A stretch of 64,000 nt of DNA, taken from positions 171,181,240 to 171,245,239 of the forward strand of contig CM043944.1 in NCBI GenBank assembly GCA_014529385.2, given 5' to 3'. Under the pieces are notes generated by a model. That model saw only the letters and a program-made list of their open reading frames with translations. It made no database searches and was not told where the DNA came from. The position numbers were made by a program, and so were the translations under genes. This document shows, piece after piece, positions 10,461 to 21,100 of this stretch (position 1 is its first letter; each line of letters begins with the position of its first letter). The stretch comes from Adiantum capillus-veneris (taxonomy: Eukaryota; Streptophyta; Polypodiopsida; Polypodiales; Pteridaceae).

Positions 10461-10844
10461 AGTTGATTACATCTTGGAAATCTAGTGTTTGATCTTTCTT
10501 CTGAATGTTAAATGCTCATGAGGAATCTAGTTAGAGCAAATGAATAGTCATTAGAGAGCTCTTGGCCAAAACCTCTTCCACACATAAGAAATGCCTCAAA
10601 AAACAGGTTAATGGAGAGCTTAATTAAGGATGAAAACTATGCAGAAAACACACTAAATGCAAAGACTAATTGATGATGAAGATTATGCAAGAAACCAAAA
10701 AAGCTAAATGCAACTTTTCCTCACCTAATCACCAAAGGGTAGTGGAGCATGCTCTTGCCCAAGTGGTGATTAGGGATTGATATTATTAAGCTAACACAAA
10801 TAAAGATTAGGGAATGCTAATCACACAAATGCATACTAATGAAT
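10461..10844. other. No recognisable gene
   Basis: AT-rich sequence with no ORF or repeat that I can assign. Confidence 0.4.
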
Positions 10845-11746
10845 TGTTAGCGGGTCGCCGCGATGAACGTATGTAGCATAGTGATCTGGCGCTAACATAA
10901 TGTCAATACTCAGGGAAGTGACTCGGATGGGGCACAGAGACTCTTTGAGATCGTCAATCTCGAGAAGTGAACCTTAACAAGCAAACACACCAAATCAACA
11001 AGCAAACCAACATTGAATGATTAGAGAAATCTTCCATGTCCTCTCGCAGCTCTAGGTCATCACGCCATTTCAGCACTCGAACGAACTCAACATGCAACAA
11101 AACTTTAGGAGGAGGTCTAGGACGGGCACTATCCTACCAAGTCTAGTCGCAATCCAACAAGGTATCAAAATCACGATCCATCATGAAAAAGGTCTCAAAT
11201 ACTGCAATTGAACTATCCACAAATTTTTCCCTATGGTCTAGGAACACTCTCCTATGGTCAACATGACTAAAAACGATGATTTAAGCACTTAAATCTGAAG
11301 ATTAGGCTCACCAACGTGTAGTTGCAAACCTCAACAAAACTGCCAATGCTTACACTTGAATGAAAGAGCAAAGAGAGAGGAACATAATGCAAGTTTCAAA
11401 ACTGAAAATGGATTACTCAATCATTAGTTGCAATGATTACAAGTTGGAGCAGCTTCGTAGCTTGAGCATACGTACAACAGAGGTCTTTTTTCTCTATAGA
11501 TAAGCCTCCTTTCACATTAAAGTTATTGACCTTTATACCTAGGATATTCTAAATGACCAATGATTGGCTCACATGGGCCTTTACAATATCTTGACATCAT
11601 TACAACTCAGGGAATTGACCTGCTACTTTGGAATCAAGATTTACACAGAGTATAACTCACTAGCTTGACAAAATAATAAGAGTACAAATGTGGTATCCCC
11701 CTACGTGTCCAGCTAGGTGGGCGCCCGTTTGGTCTGTCTCGTAACA
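10845..11746 (-). mobile_element. 3' LTR of a minus-strand LTR element (about 902 bp)
   Basis: Plus-strand ends are TGTTAGCGGG and CTCGTAACA, giving the inverted TGTTA/TAACA termini typical of LTRs. A polypurine tract lies directly to its right on the minus strand. No second LTR is in the window. Confidence 0.55.
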
Positions 11747-11757
11747 TTCCCCCCTTC
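11747..11757 (-). promoter_or_regulatory. Polypurine tract
   Basis: Minus strand AGGAAGGGGGGAA (about 11759-11747) ends exactly at the TGTTACGAG start of the LTR. Confidence 0.6.
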
Positions 11758-11982
11758 CTAGATCGTGTCGTCCCTTGGCACGACCTTATGCAGTCTTGTC
11801 ATAGAGTGGTCTTCAGCTTTGTCTTCAAGGTTGGTCTTCAACTTGGGAAGTGCGTTGTCATTGATGATTCTCCCCCCTTCCTTGAGTTCTTCATATCTAT
11901 TGTGTTCTTTTTGATGCGTGTATTGGACTTCAATTGTCGATGAAATTTTGCCTCTGCTGCTCATTCTTCTTATTGGTGCCAC
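11758..11982 (-). CDS. Short ORF beside the polypurine tract, probable element remnant
   Basis: 74 codons with a basic start (MAPIRRMSSRGK) and a KVVPRDDTI end; the stop falls in the polypurine tract. Ending at the tract is where the last ORF of an LTR element ends, so it is probably the C-terminal coding remnant or sole ORF of that element. I recognise no domain. Confidence 0.35.
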   Translation of the reverse strand: MAPIRRMSSRGKISSTIEVQYTHQKEHNRYEELKEGGRIINDNALPKLKTNLEDKAEDHSMTRLHKVVPRDDTI

Positions 11983-13587
11983 TTTTGGCTGTGAAGATTT
12001 CTCTTGATGTGTCTGTCTTTGTTGATGACTTGAAATACTTCACTAGCTTCAACACTTTTGATCTCCTTATGTTTGGTTGTTGAGTAATCTCGTGATGATG
12101 TCGTCATTGCTTGTCATTGTAGGCCATTCTTTAACTTGCCATTTTTTATGGAGCTTTTGTTGTCGCCCTTGAAGATAAAATATGCTCTTGATAAGCATAT
12201 GGAGACTTGTAATTGTTGCTCTCTTTGGTGAATGACTTGGGTAGCCATTTCCTTATTGATGATATTGAAGGAATATATACAAGCGTGTGGTGATGGGTGT
12301 CTCTAGATTAGAGTCTGAAAACCTGGATGGCCAAAGGTAAAAAACCCGGTGGAAAAAAAGTGCTTTTGGTATACGCTCTTATTAGAGTCGAGCATTTGGA
12401 GTTGAAGTACCTGTTATGCAAGGTGAGTGCTTGGGATAACAAAGGAAGAGTGCCTAATGCAAGTGCCAATTATGGGACACTCTATATGCTTATGAGAAAT
12501 TTTCAAACAAAAGCATACAGCGTGAAAGAGGGAGTTGATTGGTGCTTCAAGGAACAAATGTAGCATTTGTGACATTAAAGGAAGTTGTAATCGCTTCCAC
12601 ATTTCCAAGAAGGGTTTTTGATGTAGAAGCTTCTCCACTCATACCTCACTATGCTCAGTGCGTGAGTGTCTTTTGGACTTCCTCCTTCACTTCACCACTA
12701 TACTACAACGACTTTGACTCTTATGTTCGCATATACCAGCATGAGCGACACAACGTAATTATGCTCAACTCTTTCAACTTGAGCAGTACCTAGAATAGCG
12801 ATAAGATGCTTAGACCACAAAGAATATTACTTGAAGCTTTGGGACTAACGTCTCGCTCGTTTAGTGGCTTAGCTATCGGACTTTTATGCCATTTATGTTT
12901 ATTGGCAACTTGGACTTACCTGCTCAAGGCCAAAAACCCAATTCCATAAGTTCTGGAAATTTAGGCCTCTTTCATTGTGTTGGCCTTCGGATGCCACCAT
13001 TTTGTCAATAGGTTGGCAAATTTTGGCTCCTCTTGACTTCCTTGTTGAATGACTGATGTAGCCTTTGCTTTATCTCGTATGAGAAGCGATTGAATGTGTG
13101 TGTGTGGGTTCTTTGTGTTTGAGTTTCCACGAGCAATTTCAGAACCCATCTTGTTTTTGGTCCTTGTGTGACCATCTTTGGAATTTTCTCTTCTACTTTG
13201 GCTTGATGGACACTAGGCTTCAGTATCCAGAAGCCTTGATTTTGGAGTTGATGACGAGGTATCCATCTAGAGATTGTATTAGTCTTGGTTACAATTGCCT
13301 TCTATTGGATGTTGGTTGTCTTTGCTTGCTTTTGGATGTAAGATTGTGCTCCGTGATTTCTCTTGGCTGTCCCAGATTGAGCTACACTTTTTGGTAATCA
13401 TATTTGAGTGTTACCTTCATAAAATCCTTGCGCTTCGAGTAGCTTGATTGTCTTAGATTTTTCGTTTTCGAAAGATCTGATGCTTGCAATGTGCACAAGG
13501 ACACGCCATCCTATTGTCCATATTTTATCTACCAATGATGCAACAAATAATTAAAACACTCTATTTGTTATAACTACACACTACTAA
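11983..13587. other. No recognisable gene
   Basis: Contains short frames (12327-12563 and 12539-12793 on plus) without domains. Probably eroded internal sequence of the element to its left. Confidence 0.35.
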
Positions 13588-13949
13588 TACATGACAACCT
13601 CACATTCTCTAGCCAGGCCTGATCCCCGCACACCTCGGTCTAGAGGTGCATGGAGATTAGGACCACAGGGTAATAATCTCGTCTTTACTAGTCAATGACT
13701 ATATATTAAAGTTCTTGCAGTTTGTGTGCGCGTTTGAAGTTCGATTGCGTTTTTTCAACTATTTGCTGCTAGCTCTAACAACCTCACATTCTCTAGCCAG
13801 TCCCGATCCTCACATACCTCGGTCTAGAGGTGCACGGAGATTAGGACCACAGGGTAATAATCTCGTTTTTATTGGTCATATTAAGGTTCTTGAAATCTGT
13901 GTGCACTTTTGAAGTTCGATTGCGTTTTTTCTACTATTAATTTGACGCT
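13588..13949. repeat. Two tandem copies of a unit of about 185 bp
   Basis: Both copies run from AACCTCACATTCTCTAGCCAG through CCTCGGTCTAGAGGTGCA and GGACCACAGGGTAATAATCT to GTTCGATTGCGTTTTTTC and GCTAGCTCTAAC. The last third recurs twice more within the following CCTAA block. Confidence 0.85.
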
Positions 13950-14330
13950 AGCTCTAACCTAACCTATAGTCTAACCTAACTTATACCATAAACCTAACCT
14001 ATAACCTAGCCTAACCTAAGTCGTTTGCGTTTTTAGAAGTACACGAGTCATTTTCGAAGTCTGATTGCGTTTTTTCTACTATTAATTTGACGCTAGCTCT
14101 AACCTAACCTATAATCTAACCTAACTTAAAACCTAAACCTAACCTAACTTAATGTAACCTTACCTATAACCTAACCTAACCTAAGTCCGTTTGCGTTTTT
14201 AGAAGTACACGAGTCATCTTCGAAGTCCTGTTGCATTTTTTCTACTAATAATTTGTCGCTAACTCTAACCTAACCTATAATCTCACCTAACCTATAACTT
14301 AAACCTAACCTAACCTAACATAACATAAAA
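13950..14330. repeat. CCTAA-type arrays interleaved with a 163-bp repeat
   Basis: Runs of TAACCTAACCTA at about 13956-14020, 14098-14186 and 14256-14330. The separators (TTTTAGAAGTACACGAGTCAT to GCTCTAACC) recur with a period near 163 bp. The pentamer is the TTAGG type, not the usual plant TTTAGGG. Confidence 0.85.
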
Positions 14331-14868
14331 ACAACACAATGGTGAGGCATTTAGCAAAATGGGAAGCCATACCTTGCTCACAATGCATATGCAATGTCAG
14401 CAAGCTCTATGGCTTGCCAATTTGGCAAACGGTTCACCATGGTGTTGTTTTTAGGATTGCGAAGCGATATTACGGCCTGAAAACCGCTCGCAGACATATA
14501 GACAACACAATGCCGAGCCGTTGGCAATATGGCAAGCCATAGAGCTTGCCCACAATACACATGCCTTGTGGGCAAGATTTAGGGCTTTCCGTATTGCCAA
14601 ACGCATCGCCATTGTGTTGCTTTTAGGGACATGAGGCAATTTTAGCGCTTGAAAATCGCTCGCAAACATATAGACAACACAATGGCCAGCCATTGGCAAT
14701 ACGGTAAGCCATAGAGGTTGCCCACAATGCATATGCATTGTGGGCAAGCTCTATGGCTTTCCATTTTGCCAAACGGATCTCCATTCTGTTGTTTTTAGGG
14801 CCATGAGGCAATTTTAAAGCTTGAAAATTGCTCACAGACATATAGACAACGCAATGGCTAGCCTTTTG
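14331..14868. repeat. Palindromic 172-bp satellite, left block
   Basis: ACAACACAATG marks unit starts at 14331, 14502, 14674 and 14846 (periods 171, 172, 172). Each unit has a long imperfect palindrome centred near ATGCATATGCAT with arms reading GCAAGCCATAGAGCTTGCCC and its complement, followed by a TTTTTAGG spacer. It continues at 25493 after the Copia insertion. Confidence 0.88.
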
Positions 14869-15060
14869 TGAAGGAGTACGAGTGGAAGTGCGAAGCGAGA
14901 GAGAGTGTGAGAAGAAGAGCACGACGATATGGTGAACTCACTCTACTGTAATGTGTAGAGCATAGTGAGTTCTTATTAGGTTTTAACAAAAGAATATGTG
15001 TACATACCTGGCGGCCCGCCCACTTACCTAGGCGACCACATTGGGCTTTATACCCCAACA
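14869..15060 (-). mobile_element. 3' LTR of the outer Copia element
   Basis: 192 bp, TGAAGGAGTACGAG to ACCCCAACA on the plus strand, ending at the TTTTG target duplication on its left. Confidence 0.93.
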
Positions 15061-15071
15061 ACCTCCCACTT
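15061..15071 (-). promoter_or_regulatory. Polypurine tract of the outer Copia element
   Basis: Minus strand AAGTGGGAGGT directly before the LTR start TGTTGGGG. Confidence 0.75.
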
Positions 15072-15149
15072 AAAGTCCAATGTGGTACTTTAAGTGTGAG
15101 AGAAGCTACTATACAAGCTAATATACAAGAGATGTAGAGAAGTGATGTA

Positions 15150-16059
15150 CTACCCTACACCTAACTGCTTGCGAAAATGTGCAAAGCTCTCTGAGGGAAG
15201 TCCTTTTGTAAGTAGATCAGCAGGATTTTCTGTGGTGTGAACTTTGACAAGCTGAATTTGCTTATCCTCGAGCATTTCCCTGATGAAATGATACTTCACA
15301 TCCACATGCTTTGTCTTTGAGTGATAAACTAGATTACGAGCCAATTGTATAGCACTCTGACTATCACAATATAACACAGGCATCTCTTCTTTGATTCCCA
15401 AATCTGTTACTAGTCGATTAAGCCAAATTGATTCTTTGCATGCCTCTGATGCTCCAACATATTCAGCCTCTATAGTAGACTGAGTAACACAATCTTGTAA
15501 TCTAGAACGCCATGATACTGCTCCACCAGCCAATGTAAAGACATACCCTGACGTAGACCTTCGGTTGTCTAAGTCACCTGCATAATCTGAGTCTGTAAAA
15601 CCCTTTACACTTAGCTCCTGACTCCCATAGCATATACGCATACTCTTTGTAGCTTTCAGGTATCTCAATATTCCTTTCACTGCCTCCCAATGTTTCTTTG
15701 CCTGGGTTTGACATGTATCGACTTACTACTCCCACTGCAAATGCAATGTCTGGGCGAGTAGCAATCATTGCATACATCAAACTACCCACTGCAAACGCAT
15801 ATGGAATCTTATCCATTTCAGCCTGTTCTTCCTCAAACACAGGACAATCTTGTTTGCTAAGTTTCACATATGGTGACAATGGAACACTCAATGCCTTTCC
15901 CTTCTCCATATTGAAACGTTGCAAAACCTTGTCAATATACTTTGTTTGAGATAACCAAATCAACTTCTTTGATCTGTCTCTCTCAATGCGCATACCAAGT
16001 ATATGACTTGCCTCACCCATGTCTTTCATGTCAAACGATTTTTCCATCTTTGACTTCAA
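15150..16059 (-). pseudogene. Outer Copia RT C-terminus and RNase H, frameshifted
   Basis: From 16059 the frame reads MKSKMEKSFDMKDMGEASHI and IATRPDIAFAVGVVSRYM, the end of Copia RT. A frameshift near 15680 moves to a second frame (15680-15150) with the RNase H motifs FTDSDYAGD, STIEAEYVG, CDSQSAIQLARN and KHVDVKYHFIRE, ending in PADLLTKGLP and a stop 80 bp before the polypurine tract. The catalytic acidic residues of RNase H are all visible. The product would trim RNA during reverse transcription, but the shift makes the polyprotein unreadable. Confidence 0.88.
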
Positions 16060-16925
16060 AGCTGAATTTCTTCCAAGTGCTTGCCAGCAATCAACATGTC
16101 ATCCACATACAAAATAAGGATCAGCCAACTACCATCCTTAGCCTTCTTTGTATATAGACAGTGATCGAACTCACTATGTGTGTAGCCTTGAGAAAGCATA
16201 AACTTGTCAACAAACCCTTCTGGCTGCTGCATGTAAATTTCCACATCTAAATCACCATGCAAGAACGTTGTCTTGACATCCATTTGGTGCAACACCAACC
16301 CTAATATGGCAACCAATGCAAGAAAGCATCTCAATATAGTCATCTTGACCACCGGAGAGAAGACTTCATCAAAGTCAATGCCTTGTTCTTGCTTAAAGCC
16401 CTTGGCAACAAGCCTTGCTTTGTACTTTGGCTGACTATCATGAGTGGTGATCTTATACCTGTAAACCCATTTACAAGGTAGAGCCTTTTTGCCCTGTGGT
16501 AATTTAACTAGCTTCCATGTCTGGTTTTTATGCAGAGCTGTCATCTTTGACTGCATGGCCAATTGCCAATTCCCGGAGTCCTTCATTTGCACTGCTTCCT
16601 TGTAACATGAAGGCTCATTGCAATCAGTCAACATGACATAGTTCATAGATAGAACAAACCGATCAAGAGGTCGTGAGATACGTCCCAATTTACGCAAAAT
16701 AGGTGGCTGAGGCTCAGCCACAACCTGTGGTTCCACTCTATCCTGTCCTTGCTTCTCTTGAGCCCTGACATTTTGTCTTGCACGTGCAGGTCCATCTTCT
16801 TGGAAGAAAACTCTTCTAATCTCCTCAACCCTCTCTGGTTTAGAATGATATTTGGCTTCATTAAAGTGAACATCATTGCTGCGGATAACCTTTCTGGATT
16901 CGGGATCCCAAAGTCTGTACCCCAT
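16056..16925 (-). pseudogene. Outer Copia reverse transcriptase with internal deletion
   Basis: Starts in the integrase tail (MGYRLWDPES), passes a proline-rich linker and enters RT (WQLAMQSKMTALHKNQTWKL, CKWVYRYKI, YKARLVAKGF, HQMDVKTTFLHGDL, LILYVDDMLIAG). Between GFVDK and FMLSQGYTHSEFDHC about 30 residues are missing, including the LYGLKQAPRxW motif present in the intact copy (residues 1030-1040 there). The deletion is in frame and removes part of the palm, so the enzyme would be inactive even without the frameshifts at both ends. Confidence 0.87.
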
Positions 16926-17494
16926 CTCACCAGAATTACCATAGCCTAGAAAGATGCATTTCTACTCTTTGCCTTCCTAAATTCCTTTGGAACATGAGTA
17001 TATGCCTCACAGCCAAAGACTCTGAGATGCTTGTATGAGGGCATTTTGCCTGACCATACCATCTCTGCCACTGAATCCTTCTACAAAACCTTGCTGGAGA
17101 TCTATTTATAAGATAAACAGCTGTTGTTACAGCTTCAGCCCAAAACCCATTTGGCAGTTGTGCATTAGACAACATACTTCTGACCTTCTCTTGTATGGTC
17201 CTATTCATCCTCTCAGCAACACCATTTTGAGGAGGATTGTAAGGAGCAGTAAGTTCACGTTTTATACCTTTTGACTCACAAAAGTCCTGAAAGGCCTTTG
17301 AAACATACTCTCCACCATTGTCAGTGCGTAAGCATTTAAGCTTCTTGCCACTCTGATTCTCCACAAGTGTCACAAATGTTTTGAAAACAGTAAATGCTTC
17401 ATCCTTGTGCTTGAGAAAGTAAACCCATACTTTCCTCGAGTAATCATCTATAAATGTCATAAAGTAAGAAGCTCCCCCTAGAGATAGGTTAGGC
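16926..17494 (-). pseudogene. Outer Copia integrase, second part
   Basis: Continues the integrase core from the nested insertion site: FMTFIDDYSRKVWVYF, the second catalytic Asp in RTDNGGEY and the Glu in NGVAERMNRT. A frameshift plus a TAG codon near 17090 break the frame before the C-terminal domain. The nested element entered a few codons after the first catalytic Asp motif (HSDLCGP, about 22722-22700), so both halves belong together. Confidence 0.87.
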
Positions 17495-17779
17495 TGTAGA
17501 CATGTAGTAGTGTTAGTGTGTATATGCGCTTCACCAGGGGCACTTTTCTCCCACTGGGTTTTTCCCCCTGGACATCTGGTGTGAAAGGACACCTTATCTC
17601 TTAGGGTTTCATATAAGCTTTGTAGCTCTGAGTTTGTATATACACAATTATTATTATTCCAATACAGAGAGAGAGACTACAGAGATCTCGTACACAAGCT
17701 CTGTGTCTTCTCCTTCTCCATCTTCTTCCTACTCTGAGTTGCTGTCTTCCTTCTGTTTCCTGTTTCATCATCTTCAACA
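17495..17779 (+). mobile_element. 5' LTR of the nested Copia element
   Basis: 285 bp, TGTAGACATG to CTTCAACA. Contains an AG-rich run and a TC-rich 3' half; no strong TATA box, though TTGTATATACAC at about 17633 could serve. Confidence 0.96.
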
Positions 17780-17781
17780 AT

Positions 17782-17793
17782 TGGTATCAGAGT
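17782..17793 (+). promoter_or_regulatory. Primer binding site of the nested Copia element
   Basis: TGGTATCAGAGT, two bases after the LTR; one base off the TGGTATCAGAGC consensus. Confidence 0.88.
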
Positions 17794-18178
17794 GAAGTGA
17801 TTTCCAGAGCCTCTACTTGCGTTTTCGCGTCCGCGCGCGCAATCGCAGTTTTCAGGCAGTTTTCGGAAAATTTGTTCGTGGGAGCATCCTCGACGTTCCG
17901 GGAGTATTCTGAGCAGGCGACCTGGGGTTTTACCCCCCTTTCGAAGCCGTTCGAGCCCTCAGAATTTCGTTCTGAGCAGCGTAGCAGAAGTTACTTTTCC
18001 GAGGCGTTTAGATCAAGAGGGTGTGCTTTTTGACAGATTTTCTTCAGGTAAACAGTTCTTTTGGGAAGCAACTTGTCTTAGCTTTGTGCTGAGATTTTGT
18101 GTAGAGTTTTGCTTGGATTGGAGAGGAGATTTGTGAATCTCTTGGAGGTTCTTTTGCTCTCTTGTGTGCATCTACAGT

Positions 18179-21100
18179 ATGGCTCAATCTACGGAGAAAG
18201 AGATTTTTGGTGCGTTTACATCCGAAGACAAATTGGATGGTACCAACTATTCTCTTTGGTCTTTTATGGCCAAAAATGTTTTGGTTGGTAAAGGATTGTG
18301 GGATTATGTATCTGGAGATGAAGTTCGTCCAGGTAGCATTGCACCTGCCACGCCTGGTCGTGGTGCAGCTGGTGGTGCAGGACCCTCACAAGTCACTCCA
18401 GAGCAAAAGAGATGGGATACTAAAGATGCACAGGCTATGGCTGTGATTGCCTTAACCATAAAGAGGACAATCACACCACATATCAGATCTTGCAGAACTT
18501 CTGAGGATGCTTGGAACACTCTGCAAGCTATGTTTGGAGGAAGAAACGCTGCCAGAATAGAGTTTTTGAAGAAACAACTTGACAAAATACAGATGGACGA
18601 AGGTGACGATATTGTCGAGCATCTTACAAAAATCAGGGATCTTAAAGAGCAATTGCTTAGCATTGATGAAGTGATTCCAGAGAAGGACTTGGTTTCCAAA
18701 ACACTCAATTCACTACCACCATCTTATTTGACTTTTCAGACTTCTTTGACTCTGTCTTTGCGAGCTAATCCTGACCCTCTTCATTTTGAAGAGTTAGTGG
18801 CTTTGCTATTGCAGGAGGATCAATCACGTAAGAACAAGTCTTTACAGGTGGATGGTATGGATCATGCTCTTGTTGTACAGAACAAAAACAGGGGTAAAGA
18901 GAGTGCTCATCACTCCAAGTCTAGTGCAGGACAATCTTCAGAGAAGTCTAAAGGTGATTCCGACAAGTCCAAGAAGAAAGGTAAATGTCACTACTGCAAG
19001 AAACCTGGTCACTACATTAGTGAGTGTAAAAAGCGAATTGCTAAAGAAAAGAAGAAAGAGTCAAGTTTGGTTGTTTCAGCTTCTGGTGATTCTTCTACAG
19101 CTAAAGAAGAGTCTGCAAACTTTGTGCAGGATTCTTATGCTTTTGTAGTATGTTCAAATTTTTCTGCTTACAGTGTTGACAAGACACAAATGATTTGGTA
19201 CTTTGATAGTGGTGCATCCAGGCATATTACTTCAAGGAAGGATTTGTTTTGTTCATTGGATGCAGCTCCAGCAGGAAAGAAGGTGACATGTGCAAATAAT
19301 GCTTCTTATCCAATCAAAGGCGTTGGTAAGATTTTGATTACCATTTCAGATGGTTCAGATTTATGCTTGCCAGATGTCTTATATGTTCCAGGGATCAAGA
19401 AGAATTTGTTGTCTGTATCCTCTCTTGCAAAAAATGGTCTTCGGGTCATTTTTGAGGATGACAGATGTGTTGTACGAGATCGAGAGAATGGTTATTCTCT
19501 TATCACTACAGGTACGCTGGAAAATGGACTATTTGTGCTAGATCGTTATGAAAAGCAGATTCAGGTATGTATTGCAGAAACAAAGACTCAGGCCATGCAG
19601 GATGCTGAGTTGTGGCATGCTAGATTTGGGCATGTTAGTTATGGCAGTTTGATGACTTTACAACGTCATAATATGGTGCATGATTTGTCTTTATTGGAGA
19701 TGCCACCAAGACATGTATGTGAAGGTTGCGTTCTTGGAAAGATGCACAGATTTGCATTTTCGCAGGATGGTTCAGTTAGAGCGACACGAAAGTTGCAGCT
19801 TGTACACAGTGATGTATGTGGTCCTATGAGGACGCCATCTTTGGGAAATAGCCTTTATTTTGTGACCTTCATTGATGACTTTTCCAGGTTTTGTTGGGTG
19901 TATCCACTCAAAGCAAAGTCAGATGTGTTTGCAGTTTTTCAACATTATGTCGCCATGGTTGAAAATGAAACAGGTTGCAAAGTACAGACTCTTCGTACCG
20001 ATCGAGGAGGTGAATACATGTCAGGTGCATTTAAGGATTTTTTGGGAAAGAAAGGCATTAAACACCAATGCACTATGCCATACACACCACAACAGAATGG
20101 TGTTGCAGAAAGGAAGAACAGGTCTTTAATGGAGACAGCTAGATGTATGCTCAAGGCTAAGAGTTTGCCTCATAAGCTATGGATGGAGGCAGTTGCTTGT
20201 GCAGCACATGTTTTGAACAGGTGTCCTACTCGTGCCTTGAAGACCATTACTGCATATGAAGCTTGGTATGACAAAAAACCTTCAGTCAGTTATCTTCGTG
20301 TTTTTGGTTGTCTTGCTTATGCTCACATCCCTCAGCAGTTACGTGGGAAGCTTGATGATAAGGCAATCAAATGTATATTTGTGGGGTACAGTAGTGGAAG
20401 TAAAGGTTATAGACTTTACAATCCTGCTACAAACAAGATTTTTGAAAGTCGTGATGTAATTTTTGCAGAAACTACTGCTCAACCTATGGTTGCTTTTGAT
20501 GTACCTCATATGCAGACACATGATGTATTTGAAGGTTTGCTTCCTTCTTTTGTGGAAAATCAAGATTCACAACAGGTTGATAATCTTGATCAATCTTTTG
20601 ATCAGCATGTGACACCTCATAATGTAGAGGAAATTGTGCGTGAAGAGCAAGAAGTTCTCAGGGAAGAAAGAACCTTGCCTAAATGGGTTCAGAAAACTTT
20701 GCAGGATAGCAAGTTGGATGCACCGTTGCCACGGAAAACACGTGCTGGTACTACTTTTGGCAGAGAGCAAGTAGATTTGGCTTGCTTTAGCACTCTTTGT
20801 GATGCAGATGAGCCTGATTCATTTGAACAAGCTTTAGAGTGTGTTCAGTGGAAAGATGCTATGCAGCAAGAAATTGATTCTATTCATAAGAATCATACAT
20901 GGGATCTAGTGGACTTGCCTACAGGTAAAAAGCCTATTGGTACAAAGTGGGTTTTTAAGGTAAAAAGGAAACAAGATGGTACTGTTGACAGGTACAAAGC
21001 AAGGCTTGTGGCAAAAGGCTATGCGCAACAGAAAGGCATAGATTATGATGAAACCTTTGCTCCTACTTCTCGTGCGTCCACAGTTAGATCACTAGTTGCA

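Noticed and set aside
12961-13149. Minus-strand ORF with HIQ, IRDKA and FANLLTK, reminiscent of the Copia RNase H tail
   Set aside because: Only scattered residues match, the upstream RNase H motifs are missing and no polypurine tract or LTR follows.
13640-13690. ACAGGGTAAT, half of the I-SceI homing endonuclease site
   Set aside because: Only half of the 18-bp site is present, and it is part of a tandem repeat; no homing endonuclease gene is nearby.
14000-14330. A true chromosome end
   Set aside because: The CCTAA arrays are degenerate, interrupted and internal, with more than 10 kb on each side; they are interstitial.
18304-18708. Antisense ORFs within the intact Copia polyprotein
   Set aside because: They are shadows of the long plus-strand frame and carry no domains.
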